A DNA stretch of 64,000 nt from Faecalibacterium prausnitzii (GCA_004558805.1 SFDE01000004.1:1-64000); one strand, 5' to 3'. Positions 24,850 through 34,779 are shown, counted from the stretch's first letter. Notes: generated by a model not told the origin, from the letters alone. Made by a program: numbers and translations.

Positions 24850-25611
24850 GTGGCAAAGACTGTATGGATCACCGGCGCAAGCTCCGGCATCGGGCGGGAG
24901 TTTGCCCGCCGTTACGGGGCGATGGGCTGCCGCCTTATCCTCACCGCCCGGCGGGTGGACCGGCTGGAGGCGCTGGCTGCCGAACTGGATACGGACTGCT
25001 GCATCCTGCCGGCGGACCTGACGCAGGAGGCGGAATGCCGCCGGCTGTGCCGGGAGCTGGCAGGGGAAAAGATCGACGTTTTTATCAACAACGCCGGTCT
25101 GGGGGTCTGCGGCAGCTTTCTGGACACCGACCCCGCCCGGGAGGAAGAGATGGTGCAGGTCAACGTCTGCGCCATGGCACGGCTGTTCCGGTATATGCTG
25201 CGGCAGATGCAGGCGGCAGGCGGCGGCACCATCCTCAATGTGGCGTCCTCGGCAGGGCTGCTGCCCGGGGGACCCTACATGGCAGGCTACTACGCCAGCA
25301 AGGCGTATATGGTGAGCCTGACCCGGGGGGTGGCGGAGGAGCTGCGGCAGCAGCACAGCCCGGTCTATGTCTGCGCCCTCTGCCCGGGACCGGTGGATAC
25401 GGAGTTCAACGACCGCGCCGGCGTGGTGTTTGCCCTGAAGGGCATCACCCCCCGGCTCTGTGTGGAGGAGGCGCTGCGGGGGATGCGGCGGCGCAGGACC
25501 ATCATCGTGCCCTCGGCGCTGATGCGGGCGTGCACGGCGGCGCAGCGGCTGGTGCCGGTGCCGCTGCTGCTGCCCATCGTGGCACGGCAGCAGAAAAAGA
25601 AGCTGGGCTGA
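24850..25611 (+). CDS. short-chain dehydrogenase, DltE/YqjQ-like
   Basis: A 253-residue NAD(P)-dependent oxidoreductase with TGASSGIG, NNAG, VASSAG and catalytic YYASK motifs, and a C-terminal basic/hydrophobic stretch (LVPVPLLLPIVARQQKKK) that could sit at the membrane, as in DltE-like SDRs. The start is GTG with AGGAGG 6 nt upstream. It stands between trpS and the uronate operon without a clear link to either. The substrate is unknown. Confidence 0.85.
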   Translation: MAKTVWITGASSGIGREFARRYGAMGCRLILTARRVDRLEALAAELDTDCCILPADLTQEAECRRLCRELAGEKIDVFINNAGLGVCGSFLDTDPAREEEMVQVNVCAMARLFRYMLRQMQAAGGGTILNVASSAGLLPGGPYMAGYYASKAYMVSLTRGVAEELRQQHSPVYVCALCPGPVDTEFNDRAGVVFALKGITPRLCVEEALRGMRRRRTIIVPSALMRACTAAQRLVPVPLLLPIVARQQKKKLG

Positions 25612-25676
25612 GGGGACTTGGCAACAAGCCCAAAAATCTCGGCAGGAATTGTGCGTACCGCCGATGTTTTGAAGCG

Positions 25677-25817
25677 TGTATACAAGCCAAAAACGAATCT
25701 TTGCGATTTTGCGAGATATTTCACGAAAAAAATTCTGTGAAAAATAAAAATACAGCAAAAATGCGAAAGAAAATGCCTTGACAGAGCGTCAAAAGAATGT
25801 TACCCTGTATACAAGAG
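25677..25817. promoter_or_regulatory. repeated TGTATACAAG operator and promoter of the uronate operon
   Basis: TGTATACAAG occurs at 25677-25686 and 25808-25817. Its core TGTATACA is a perfect palindrome, as bound by many GntR/FadR-type and uronate regulators. Between the copies a promoter is visible: TTGACA (25778-25783), 17 bp, TACCCT (25801-25806), so the second site overlaps the transcription start. The regulator gene is not in the window. The rest of the 300-bp gap is AT-rich with one more imperfect palindrome (TTTCAC..GTGAAA) near 25720. Confidence 0.55.
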
Positions 25818-25911
25818 GGATGCGGGAGGCGGCAGTGCGGCTTCCGGGCATTCCAGAAGGCAGAGCGGGGCACACCCGCAAGGAGATACATTCTGACAGG
25901 AGGACTCTATT

Positions 25912-26721
25912 ATGGCACAGTGCACTCCCAAATCTTTTGATCTGACCGGCAAGGTGGCGCTGATCACCGGCGCATCTTACGGTATTGGTATGGCAATTGC
26001 AAAGGCAATGGCAGCCAACGGCGCAACCATCGTCTTCAACGACATCAAGCAGGAGCTGGTGGACAAGGGCATTGCTTCCTACGAGGAGGCAGGCATCAAG
26101 GCACACGGCTACGTCTGCGACGTCACCGACGAGGATGCCGTCAACGCCATGGTGGCAAAGATCACCGAGGAAGTCGGTCACATCAACATTCTGGTGAACA
26201 ACGCCGGTATCATCAAGCGCATCCCCATGGTGGAGATGAGTGCAGCTCAGTTCCGTCAGGTCATCGACGTGGACCTGAACGCTCCCTTCATCGTGGCAAA
26301 GGCTGTCATCCCCGACATGATCGCACAGGGCGGCGGCAAGATCATCAACATCTGCTCCATGATGAGCGAGCTGGGTCGTGAGACCGTCTCCGCTTACGCC
26401 GCTGCAAAGGGCGGTCTGAAGATGCTGACCAAGAACATCGCTTCCGAGTACGGCGCATACAACATCCAGTGCAACGGCATCGGACCCGGCTACATCGCTA
26501 CTCCCCAGACTGCACCTCTGCGTGAGATCCAGCCCGATGGCAGCCGTCATCCCTTTGATCAGTTCATCGTCGCCAAGACCCCCGCAGGTCGCTGGGGCGA
26601 GGCAGAGGATCTGGGCGGACCCGCAGTCTTCCTGGCATCCGAGGCTTCCGACTTTGTCAATGGTCTGATCCTGTATGTTGATGGCGGCATCCTTGCCTAC
26701 ATCGGCAAGCAGCCCCAGTAA
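25912..26721 (+). CDS. kduD: 2-keto-3-deoxygluconate-forming reductase (KduD/DhuD, SDR family)
   Basis: A 269-residue SDR with TGASYGIG, NNAGI, CSMMSE and YAAAKGG motifs and the YIATPQT and TPAGRWGE segments seen in KduD/gluconate-5-dehydrogenase-type enzymes. With KdgF and DhuI downstream it would reduce 2,5-diketo-3-deoxygluconate to 2-keto-3-deoxygluconate in unsaturated uronate catabolism. AGGAGG lies before the ATG. Gluconate 5-dehydrogenase is the alternative annotation; gene context decides in favour of KduD/DhuD. The kinase and aldolase for the next steps are not in the window. Confidence 0.85.
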   Translation: MAQCTPKSFDLTGKVALITGASYGIGMAIAKAMAANGATIVFNDIKQELVDKGIASYEEAGIKAHGYVCDVTDEDAVNAMVAKITEEVGHINILVNNAGIIKRIPMVEMSAAQFRQVIDVDLNAPFIVAKAVIPDMIAQGGGKIINICSMMSELGRETVSAYAAAKGGLKMLTKNIASEYGAYNIQCNGIGPGYIATPQTAPLREIQPDGSRHPFDQFIVAKTPAGRWGEAEDLGGPAVFLASEASDFVNGLILYVDGGILAYIGKQPQ

Positions 26722-26746
26722 TCAACGGTAGTTTTGCAGTTCTGAG

Positions 26747-26796
26747 CGCAGCGGCATACCGGGCGGTGAAGGTCCGGTCTGCCGCCGCGTTTTTGC
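26747..26796 (+). terminator. intra-operon terminator/attenuator after kduD
   Basis: GCGGCA-ACCGG pairs with CCGGT-TGCCGC around an 11-nt loop, followed by GCGTTTTTG. It lies between kduD and kdgF and may lower the amounts of the downstream proteins. Confidence 0.6.
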
Positions 26797-26820
26797 GTTT
26801 CAACCGGAAGGAAGGTGCCT

Positions 26821-27165
26821 ATGGAAAAACAGCATCAGGATGCAGCTTGGGTCCCCCATGAGGAGATCCGGCCGGAGGTCTGCGGCAAGGGTGTGCAGCG
26901 CCGGGTGCTTGCCTACAGCAAGGACGCCATGTGCGTGGAGAACACCTTTGAGACCGGCGGCGTGGGTGCCATGCACTGCCACCCCCACACCCAGATCACC
27001 TACATCGTTTCTGGGCGGTATCGGTTTACCATCGGGGACGAGACCCGGGAGGTGGGTCCCGGCGACACCCTTCTGAAACAGGGCGGCGTGATGCACGGCT
27101 GCCTTTGTCTGGAAGGCGGGGTCATGCTGGACTTTTTTACCCCCATGCGGGAAGACTTTGTATAA
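26821..27165 (+). CDS. kdgF: KdgF-type cupin, unsaturated uronate linearising enzyme
   Basis: A 114-residue single-domain cupin. The metal site is visible as HCHPHTQ (about residues 43-49) and a later His in GGVMHGC, and the C-terminus MLDFFTPMREDF is the KdgF signature ending. KdgF opens 4,5-unsaturated galacturonate or glucuronate to linear 5-keto-4-deoxyuronate. It lies between kduD and the DhuI-like isomerase, which supplies the next enzymes of the same route. AAGGAAGG precedes the ATG. Confidence 0.87.
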   Translation: MEKQHQDAAWVPHEEIRPEVCGKGVQRRVLAYSKDAMCVENTFETGGVGAMHCHPHTQITYIVSGRYRFTIGDETREVGPGDTLLKQGGVMHGCLCLEGGVMLDFFTPMREDFV

Positions 27166-27215
27166 CCGGATAAAATTGCCCGGCAGGGCAGCGGAATAAG
27201 AAGGAGAATGGACTT

Positions 27216-27851
27216 ATGAAGATCGCACTCATCAACGAAAACAGCCAGGCCGCCAAGAACGGCATCATCGAAGCCGCTCTGAAGAAGGTGGTGGAGCCCA
27301 TGGGTCACCAGGTGGTCAACTACGGCATGTACGCCGCCGATGACGCTGCACAGCTCACCTATGTGCAGTGCGGCATCCTTGCCGCCATCCTGCTGAACAG
27401 CGGTGCTGCCGACTATGTCATCACCGGCTGCGGCACCGGCGAGGGCGCCATGCTGGCACTGAACAGCTTCCCCGGCGTGATCTGCGGTCACGTGGAGGAT
27501 CCCGTGGACGCCTACACCTTTGCCCACGTCAATGACGGCAATGCAGTGGCAATGCCCTTTGCCAAGGGCTTTGGCTGGGGCGGTGAGCTGAATCTGGAGT
27601 ACTGCTTTGAGAAGCTCTTTGGCTTTGGTCACGGTCAGGGCTACCCCAAGGAGCGTGTGGAGCCGGAGCAGCGGAACAAGAAGATCCTGGACGGCGTCCG
27701 TGCTGCCACCTTTAAGCCCCTCATCGAGTGCCTGAAGAGCATCGATCAGGACCTGCTGAAGGGTGCAGTTGCCGGTGCAAAGTTCAGCGAGCTGTTCTTC
27801 GCTTCCTGCAAGGACGAAGAGCTTGCCGCTTACGTCAAGACCCTGCTGTAA
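27216..27851 (+). CDS. dhuI: DhuI-type 5-keto-4-deoxyuronate isomerase (RpiB/LacAB family)
   Basis: A 211-residue member of the RpiB/LacA/LacB family with the N-terminus MKIALINENSQAAKN, the ribose-5-phosphate-isomerase-B-like loop VITGCGTGEGAMLALNSFPG (about 69-88) and a long C-terminal extension. Streptococcal DhuI has this length and start and converts 5-keto-4-deoxyuronate to 2,5-diketo-3-deoxygluconate in place of KduI. The neighbours kduD and kdgF supply the steps before and after. AAGGAG precedes the ATG. Confidence 0.83.
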   Translation: MKIALINENSQAAKNGIIEAALKKVVEPMGHQVVNYGMYAADDAAQLTYVQCGILAAILLNSGAADYVITGCGTGEGAMLALNSFPGVICGHVEDPVDAYTFAHVNDGNAVAMPFAKGFGWGGELNLEYCFEKLFGFGHGQGYPKERVEPEQRNKKILDGVRAATFKPLIECLKSIDQDLLKGAVAGAKFSELFFASCKDEELAAYVKTLL

Positions 27852-27869
27852 GGCGGAAACGAGGACACC

Positions 27870-28286
27870 ATGCAGGGACTGTATCAGTTCAATCAGGTGG
27901 TCTCCCATCTGCTGGAGGGCTTTCTGGAAACAGCGGTGCCCATGATCGCAGGGCTTGCCGAGGTGGTGGGTCTGTTCATCATCATCACCAGTCTTGCCAA
28001 AGCGACTTACCACTATGTGCGTGCCACCTTTTTTAACGACCATCATGATTTCCACTACGAGATGACCAGCGGTCTGACCACCGCACTGGAATTTCTGATG
28101 TCTGCAGAGATCGCCAAGACCTTCCTGCTGCAGAATCTGGATTCTGTGGTGCCTCTGGCGGCTACCTTTGCACTGCGTGCCGTGATGAGCCTGCTGCTGC
28201 ACTGGGAAATGGCAGGCGGACATCGCGCGGCAAACGCCAGGGACAAGACCGGGGCGGAGCAGCCGGAGGGCGAAGACAAGGAGTGA
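27870..28286 (+). CDS. DUF1622 family small membrane protein
   Basis: A 138-residue protein with two to three hydrophobic helices (about residues 20-45, 65-85 and 95-115) and the pattern LTTALEFLMSAEIAKT ... LRAVMSLLLHWE typical of DUF1622. It begins 18 bp after dhuI, with GAGG before the ATG, so it is probably in the uronate operon. The function of the family is unknown; a role linked to uronate transport is only a guess. Confidence 0.72.
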   Translation: MQGLYQFNQVVSHLLEGFLETAVPMIAGLAEVVGLFIIITSLAKATYHYVRATFFNDHHDFHYEMTSGLTTALEFLMSAEIAKTFLLQNLDSVVPLAATFALRAVMSLLLHWEMAGGHRAANARDKTGAEQPEGEDKE

Positions 28287-28363
28287 GGACGAAACTTTTG
28301 CCAAAGTTTTGCCCGGAAGTTTTTTGTTTCGTTGTGAAAAACGTAAAACCTTGAGATGAACTC

Positions 28364-28392
28364 TTGACACTTTTCCACAAACGGTCTATACT
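28364..28392 (+). promoter_or_regulatory. promoter of the Amt-PII gene
   Basis: TTGACA (28364-28369), 17 bp, TATACT (28387-28392): a strong sigma-A promoter about 200 bp before the coding start. The 309-bp gap 28287-28595 holds this promoter and the hairpin at 28408. Confidence 0.85.
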
Positions 28393-28407
28393 CGTGCCAT
28401 CGAAAGC

Positions 28408-28452
28408 AAAGGCGCTGACGGATGAAGATCCGTCGGCGCCTTTTGTGTTTTC
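28408..28452 (+). terminator. leader terminator/attenuator of the Amt-PII gene
   Basis: AAAGGCGC-GACGGAT pairs with ATCCGTC-GCGCCTTT around GAAG, followed by TGTGTTTT. It starts about 10 nt after the predicted transcription start and 144 nt before the ATG at 28596. A strong terminator here implies conditional readthrough (attenuation). The sensing factor is unknown; RNA-binding antiterminators of the ANTAR type are a known option for nitrogen genes in Firmicutes. Confidence 0.65.
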
Positions 28453-28595
28453 GGGGATATTGTCTTCGGGAAAAAATAGAGGGTTTTCTGAGGATAAAAC
28501 TGCGTTCCTGTGCGGGAAACCGGGCAGGTGCGCTGGGTACGCGCCGCAGCATATGGCAGCTTGCGGCAACAAATTCGTGGGGAGGTATGGAAGTT

Positions 28596-30341
28596 ATGTT
28601 CAACTCCGTCAACACCTGTTGGACGCTCGTGGGAGCGTTTCTGGTCTACTTCATGCAGGCGGGCTTTGCCTTGTGCGAAGCCGGCTTCACCCGTGCCAAG
28701 AACACCGGCAATATTCTGATGAAGAATATGATGGATTTCTGCATCGGCACGCCTTGCTACTGGCTCATCGGCTTCGGCTTGATGTTCGGCGGTACCGGCG
28801 CCCTGATCGGCGGCTTTGATCCCTTTATTCAGGGAGATTACTCCCATCTGGGACTGGATATTCCCCTGTGGGTCTACATCGTGTTCCAGACCGTGTTCTG
28901 CGCTACCGCCGCCACCATCGTGTCCGGCTCCATGGCAGAGCGCACCAACTTCAAGGCGTACTGCGTGTACTCCGCCGCCATCTCCCTGCTGGTGTACCCC
29001 ATCTGCGGTCACTGGATGTGGGGCGGCGGCTGGCTGCAGACCATGGGCTTCCATGATTTTGCAGGTTCTGCAGCGGTACACAACGTGGGCGGCGTCATTG
29101 CCCTGCTGGGCGCATGGATGCTGGGTCCCCGTATCGGCAAGTACGACAAGGAAGGCAAGCCCCACGCCATCCCCGGTCACAACCTGACCGCCGGTGCTCT
29201 GGGCGTGTTCATCCTCTGGTTCTGCTGGTTCGGTTTCAACGGCGGCTCTTCCCTGAGCCTGTCCACCGATGAGACCATGACCCTTACCGGTCTGGTCTGC
29301 TTCAACACGAACCTTGCCGCTGCAGTGGCGACTTGCGTTACCATGATCTTTACCTGGAAGCGCTACGGCAAGCCCGATGTGTCCATGACCCTCAACGGTT
29401 CTCTGGCGGGTCTGGTCGCCATCACCGCAGGCTGCGACACCGTCAGCCCCTTCGGTGCTTTCTTCATTGGCTTTGTTGCCGGCATCCTGGTGGTGCTCAG
29501 CGTGGAATTTTTTGACTGCATCGCCAAGGTGGATGACCCGGTGGGCGCTGTTTCGGTCCACTTTGCCAACGGTGTCTGGGGCACCATTGCAGTGGGTCTG
29601 TTCTCCACCGGCTCCAACACGGAGCACGCCGGTCTGTTCTACGGCGGCGGTCTGACCCAGCTGGGCACCCAGCTGCTGGGTCTGGTCACCGTGGACATCT
29701 ACGTGGTGGTGGTGATGTTCATCATCTTTAAGATCATCGACAAGACCATCGGTCTGCGGGTCCCTGCAGAGGTGGAGATCGACGGTCTGGATATCCACGA
29801 GCACGGTCTTGCCTCCGCTTATGCAGGCTTTTCCATTTCGGATGCCAACTCCGCCGCCATGGTCCCCAACGAGAACACCGATCTGGGCGAGGACGATGCC
29901 TCCAAGGCGTCTGCAAAGCAGATGGATGCTGCCGTGCCGGTGGTGCGGGAGCCTTCTCCGGTGATCCACGATGGCATCTACGACACCGGTATGCATAAGG
30001 TGTCCATCATCGCCAAGCTCTCCAAGTTCGATCAGCTCAAGACCGCCCTCAACGATCTGGGCGTCACCGGCATGACCGTGACCCAGGTCATGGGCTGCGG
30101 CATCCAGAAGGGTACCTCCGAAAAGTACCGCGGCGTGCCGGTGGATTCCACCCTGCTGCCCAAGATCAAGGTGGAGGTCATCGTCTCCCGCATCAGCGTG
30201 GACTCGGTGGTGGAAGCTGCCAAGAAGGCACTGTACACCGGTCATATCGGCGATGGCAAGATCTTTGTCTACAACGTGACCCGCGTGGTAAAGATCCGCA
30301 CCGGCGAGGAAGATTATGCCGCTCTGCAGGATGTGGAGTGA
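28596..30341 (+). CDS. amt: ammonium transporter fused to a PII (GlnB/GlnK) domain
   Basis: A 581-residue fusion. Residues 1-430 are an Amt channel with about 11 helices, the FMQAGFALCEAGFTRAKN start, and a conserved HNVGG histidine and GGSS region. After a linker of about 40 residues comes a PII domain (about 460-581) with MHKVSIIAKLSKFDQLKTAL, a T-loop QKGTSEKYRG with tyrosine, and GDGKIFVYNV. PII normally blocks the channel when nitrogen is plentiful; here the regulator is covalently attached. The ATG at 28596 lies 10 nt after GGGGAGG; an ATG three codons earlier is too close to it. Confidence 0.92.
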   Translation: MFNSVNTCWTLVGAFLVYFMQAGFALCEAGFTRAKNTGNILMKNMMDFCIGTPCYWLIGFGLMFGGTGALIGGFDPFIQGDYSHLGLDIPLWVYIVFQTVFCATAATIVSGSMAERTNFKAYCVYSAAISLLVYPICGHWMWGGGWLQTMGFHDFAGSAAVHNVGGVIALLGAWMLGPRIGKYDKEGKPHAIPGHNLTAGALGVFILWFCWFGFNGGSSLSLSTDETMTLTGLVCFNTNLAAAVATCVTMIFTWKRYGKPDVSMTLNGSLAGLVAITAGCDTVSPFGAFFIGFVAGILVVLSVEFFDCIAKVDDPVGAVSVHFANGVWGTIAVGLFSTGSNTEHAGLFYGGGLTQLGTQLLGLVTVDIYVVVVMFIIFKIIDKTIGLRVPAEVEIDGLDIHEHGLASAYAGFSISDANSAAMVPNENTDLGEDDASKASAKQMDAAVPVVREPSPVIHDGIYDTGMHKVSIIAKLSKFDQLKTALNDLGVTGMTVTQVMGCGIQKGTSEKYRGVPVDSTLLPKIKVEVIVSRISVDSVVEAAKKALYTGHIGDGKIFVYNVTRVVKIRTGEEDYAALQDVE

Positions 30342-30427
30342 CCCTTCCGGTTCATAACAGCCGTTCCGCCGTGATGGCGTGACGATAGATCTGTTCTCCT
30401 TTTTCCTTTTTTCTGAATCGACCGCAC

Positions 30428-30474
30428 ACAAAGACTCTCCGCTCCTGCGCACAAAGGGGTGGGGAGTCTTTGTA
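30428..30474 (+). terminator. terminator after the Amt-PII gene
   Basis: ACAAAGACTC (from 30428) pairs with GAGTCTTTGT (to 30473) across a long loop. It separates amt from the CLC gene. Confidence 0.55.
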
Positions 30475-30506
30475 CAACCTGCACAGAAATCTTAGCTGTT
30501 TTTTGG

Positions 30507-30535
30507 TTGACAAGCCCGGAAGCTTGTGCTATTCT
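30507..30535 (+). promoter_or_regulatory. promoter of the CLC gene
   Basis: TTGACA (30507-30512), 17 bp, TATTCT (30530-30535), 45 bp before the ATG. Confidence 0.85.
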
Positions 30536-30580
30536 GTCCTTTCGCAATAAAACAGCAAAGATAAAGGGGGAGAGGCATGT

Positions 30581-31837
30581 ATGAGCAGCTTTATTCAACA
30601 CTATAAGACTTCGGTCCGGGTGTCGCTGGAGGCATTGTTCCAGTGGCTGCTGCTGGCGGTGTGCACCGGCGTGGTGTGCGGCGCACTGGGCACGGCGTTT
30701 TATCTGGCGGTGGAGATCGTTACCGGGTGGCGTGCCCAGCAGTTCTGGCTGCTGTGGCTGCTGCCGGTGGCAGGCGTAGTCATCGTGGCGCTGTATAAGC
30801 TGCTGGGCTGTCAGGGCATGGGCACCAACGATGTGCTGCGTGCGGTGCAGGATGGCACTGCCGTGACGCCGTGGCTGGTGCCGGCGATCTTTTTTGGCAC
30901 GGTGCTGACCCACCTGTGCGGCGGCTCTGCCGGACGGGAGGGTGCAGCGCTGCAGATGGGCGGCAGCATCGGCTGGAACATCGGCAGGGTGCTGCGGTTC
31001 AACAACTACGACTGCCGCACCGCTACGGTCTGCGGCATGGCGGCGTTCTTTTCTGCCCTGTTTGGCACCCCGCTGGCGGCGACCCTGTTTGCCATGATGG
31101 TGGTGGACGCCGGCATGATGCTGACGGTGGCGTTTGTGCCGGGGATCCTGGCGGCCCTCATCGCCTACGGCATCTCGCTGGCAGCAGGGGTGGAACCCAC
31201 CCGCTTTGTCATCACAGCCCCGGAGCTCAGTGTGGCAGTGGCAGTGCGCACCGCTGTGCTTGCCATGGCATGTGCGGTGGTGGCAGTGGTGTTTTGCCAG
31301 GTGCTGCACTTTTTTGAGCACCGGGTCCCGCAGCTGCTGCCTAACCTCTGGCTCCGCGCCGCTGTAGGCGGCGTGGCGGTGGTGGCGCTTTCTTACCTGA
31401 TGGGGGTGGGGCGCTACAATGGCGCCGGCATGGGAGTCATCCGGGATGCGGTGGTTCTGGGCAAGGCACTGCCCTGGGATTTTGTCTGCAAGATGTTTCT
31501 TACCGCCCTGACCCTCAGCGTAGGTTTTAAGGGCGGCGAGGTGGTGCCCAGCTTTTACATCGGTGCCACCTTTGGCTGTGTGGCAGGTCCGCTGCTGGGT
31601 CTGCCCGCAGGCTTTTCTGCAGCAGTGGGCATGGTGTGTGTGTTCTGCGGTGCCACCAACACGCTGGTGGCGTCCATCCTGCTGGCGGTGGAGATGTTCA
31701 ACGGCGAGGGTATGGAGCTGATGGCGCTGGCGTGCGGGCTGAGCTATATGTTCTCGGGCTACCACAGCCTGTACAGCAGTCAGGGCTTCTGTGCCAGCAA
31801 GTTGTTCTCGGAATTCCTGTGGTCAAGCAGGGGCTGA
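30581..31837 (+). CDS. CLC-type anion transporter, probable fluoride/proton antiporter (CLC-F)
   Basis: A 418-residue CLC protein of about 16-18 helical segments. The selectivity motif that is GSGIP in chloride-type CLCs reads GMGTN here (Met80), and the gating glutamate lies in GSAGREGAALQMGG (Glu120). Methionine in this position together with GREG is the mark of the fluoride-exporting CLC-F clade; the positions match the studied Enterococcus protein (Met79, Glu118). It would expel fluoride in exchange for protons. I see no fluoride riboswitch in its short leader, so it is probably expressed constitutively from the strong promoter. GGGGGAGAGG precedes the ATG. Confidence 0.82.
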   Translation: MSSFIQHYKTSVRVSLEALFQWLLLAVCTGVVCGALGTAFYLAVEIVTGWRAQQFWLLWLLPVAGVVIVALYKLLGCQGMGTNDVLRAVQDGTAVTPWLVPAIFFGTVLTHLCGGSAGREGAALQMGGSIGWNIGRVLRFNNYDCRTATVCGMAAFFSALFGTPLAATLFAMMVVDAGMMLTVAFVPGILAALIAYGISLAAGVEPTRFVITAPELSVAVAVRTAVLAMACAVVAVVFCQVLHFFEHRVPQLLPNLWLRAAVGGVAVVALSYLMGVGRYNGAGMGVIRDAVVLGKALPWDFVCKMFLTALTLSVGFKGGEVVPSFYIGATFGCVAGPLLGLPAGFSAAVGMVCVFCGATNTLVASILLAVEMFNGEGMELMALACGLSYMFSGYHSLYSSQGFCASKLFSEFLWSSRG

Positions 31838-31859
31838 GGAAATTTCACCGCTTTATCCC

Positions 31860-31888
31860 TTGATTTTTTCGTCACAGCGTGCTACACT
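31860..31888 (+). promoter_or_regulatory. thrS promoter
   Basis: TTGATT (31860-31865), 17 bp, TACACT (31883-31888), directly upstream of the T-box leader. Confidence 0.75.
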
Positions 31889-31894
31889 AAGCCT

Positions 31895-32163
31895 AGTTTC
31901 ATCCTGTAAAAACGATGATGCGGACAAACCGGAGTCCCGTTCTCCGTGACCCAGAGAGGGCTGCCCCGTACCGGGAGCTGCAAGCAGCCTGTCATGTGCC
32001 GGACCCCTACCACCGCAGAGTGCAGAGGAGAACCTCTGCCGGGTGCGCCCGTTACAGCACAGCGAGTGGCGTGCCAAGGCACGCAATTCGGGTGGAACCG
32101 TGGAACGCTTCTGAATTTTCAGGCGCTTCATCCCGTTGTGTGTGCGGGATGGAGCGCTTTTTT
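31895..32163 (+). promoter_or_regulatory. T-box leader of thrS
   Basis: The roughly 270-nt leader has the T-box core TTCGGGTGGAACCGTGG (32088-32103) followed by the terminator GCGCTTCATCCCG/CGGGATGGAGCGC with a T tract ending at 32163. Stem I features such as AGAGAGG lie upstream (about 31952). Uncharged tRNA-Thr would stabilise the antiterminator and allow thrS transcription. ACC triplets near 32003-32014 are candidate specifier codons; I cannot fix the specifier without folding. The leader accounts for most of the gene-free gap 31838-32202. Confidence 0.9.
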
Positions 32164-32202
32164 CGTATCTATTTATTGTTTATTGTCAAAGGAGAATGTG
32201 CC

Positions 32203-33987
<1,785 letters not shown>

Positions 33988-34026
33988 TCCGGAGCACCCA
34001 TTGAATAACAACCGATAAACGCAAAA

Positions 34027-34070
34027 AGCAAGCCCGCCGTTCCATTCCGGAACAGCGGGCTTGCTCGTTT
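34027..34070. terminator. bidirectional terminator between thrS and the convergent membrane gene
   Basis: AGCAAGCCCGC (34027-34037) pairs with GCGGGCTTGCT (34055-34065), with an inner TTCC/GGAA pair. A and T runs lie on opposite sides. Confidence 0.8.
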
Positions 34071-34093
34071 AAAGGAGAAAATGAGGAGAAAAT

Positions 34094-34615
34094 TTACTTG
34101 GTCTCTTTTGCTGCGCTCTTGACGGCAAGTGCCTTGGCGGGCTTCATCAGCAGCACGCAGACGCCGTTGAAGATCACAGAACCTGCGATGAAGGTGATGA
34201 AGAACTGAGGCAGGTGGGTAGCAAAGGCAGTGGTGTCGACGCATGCCACAGTCAGGTAGGCAAAGCCCACATTGTTCAGAACCTTGGGTGCATAGGGGTG
34301 CAGGATGATGAGGATGAACAGCACCACGGCAAGGGGCAGCAGGAAGCCGAAGAAGCTGCCCAGAACGGGGGTCAGAGCGGTGATGGAGAGCAGAGCGAGA
34401 ACGGTGAGCACCAGACCCACCAGACCGCCCAGCTCCACGGTCCAGAACCGGTCCTTGACATCACCCTCCAAAGTGAACATCATGATGTTGCTCAGGAAGA
34501 TCAGCCAGCTGTACTCCATCCCGGTGAGGTGGATGATGGAATTGGCGATCAGGATCCAGACCAGCAGCATCAGGCGGAAGTACAGCAGGAAACGCTTGGT
34601 TACAGCTTCGTTCAT
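34094..34615 (-). CDS. small integral membrane protein of unknown function
   Basis: A 173-residue protein with five probable membrane helices and a basic C-terminus (KPAKALAVKSAAKETK). I do not recognise the family. The ATG at 34615 lies 9 nt after AAGGAG; the frame extends upstream but without a ribosome site. It converges on thrS and is transcribed alone from an AT-rich region. No active-site motif is visible. Confidence 0.7.
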   Translation of the reverse strand: MNEAVTKRFLLYFRLMLLVWILIANSIIHLTGMEYSWLIFLSNIMMFTLEGDVKDRFWTVELGGLVGLVLTVLALLSITALTPVLGSFFGFLLPLAVVLFILIILHPYAPKVLNNVGFAYLTVACVDTTAFATHLPQFFITFIAGSVIFNGVCVLLMKPAKALAVKSAAKETK

Positions 34616-34779
34616 GACGGAGAACTCCTTTTTGTTTACATAGGCTTTTTGATTACGGCAAGTAATGCAAAACGGGGCGAAAACCCACGGTTTGGCAATT
34701 TTTACTTGCGGTGCGTCGGCTTCAGTATACAATACTTTCCGGTAAAAGACAATAGTTATGCAAGATTTAATTTACAAAA

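Noticed and set aside
24850..25611. Co-transcription of the DltE-like SDR with the uronate operon
   Set aside because: A 300-bp AT-rich gap with its own promoter and operator sites separates them.
28422..28595. N-terminal extension of the ammonium transporter by 58 codons
   Set aside because: This stretch contains the leader terminator hairpin. The family start (MFNSVNT) has a ribosome site at the right distance at 28596.
30536..30580. Fluoride riboswitch before the CLC gene
   Set aside because: Only about 45 bp lie between the promoter and the start codon and no crcB-motif core is visible.
34616..34732. N-terminal extension of the small membrane protein
   Set aside because: The upstream in-frame codons have no ribosome site, while AAGGAG stands 9 nt before the ATG at 34615.
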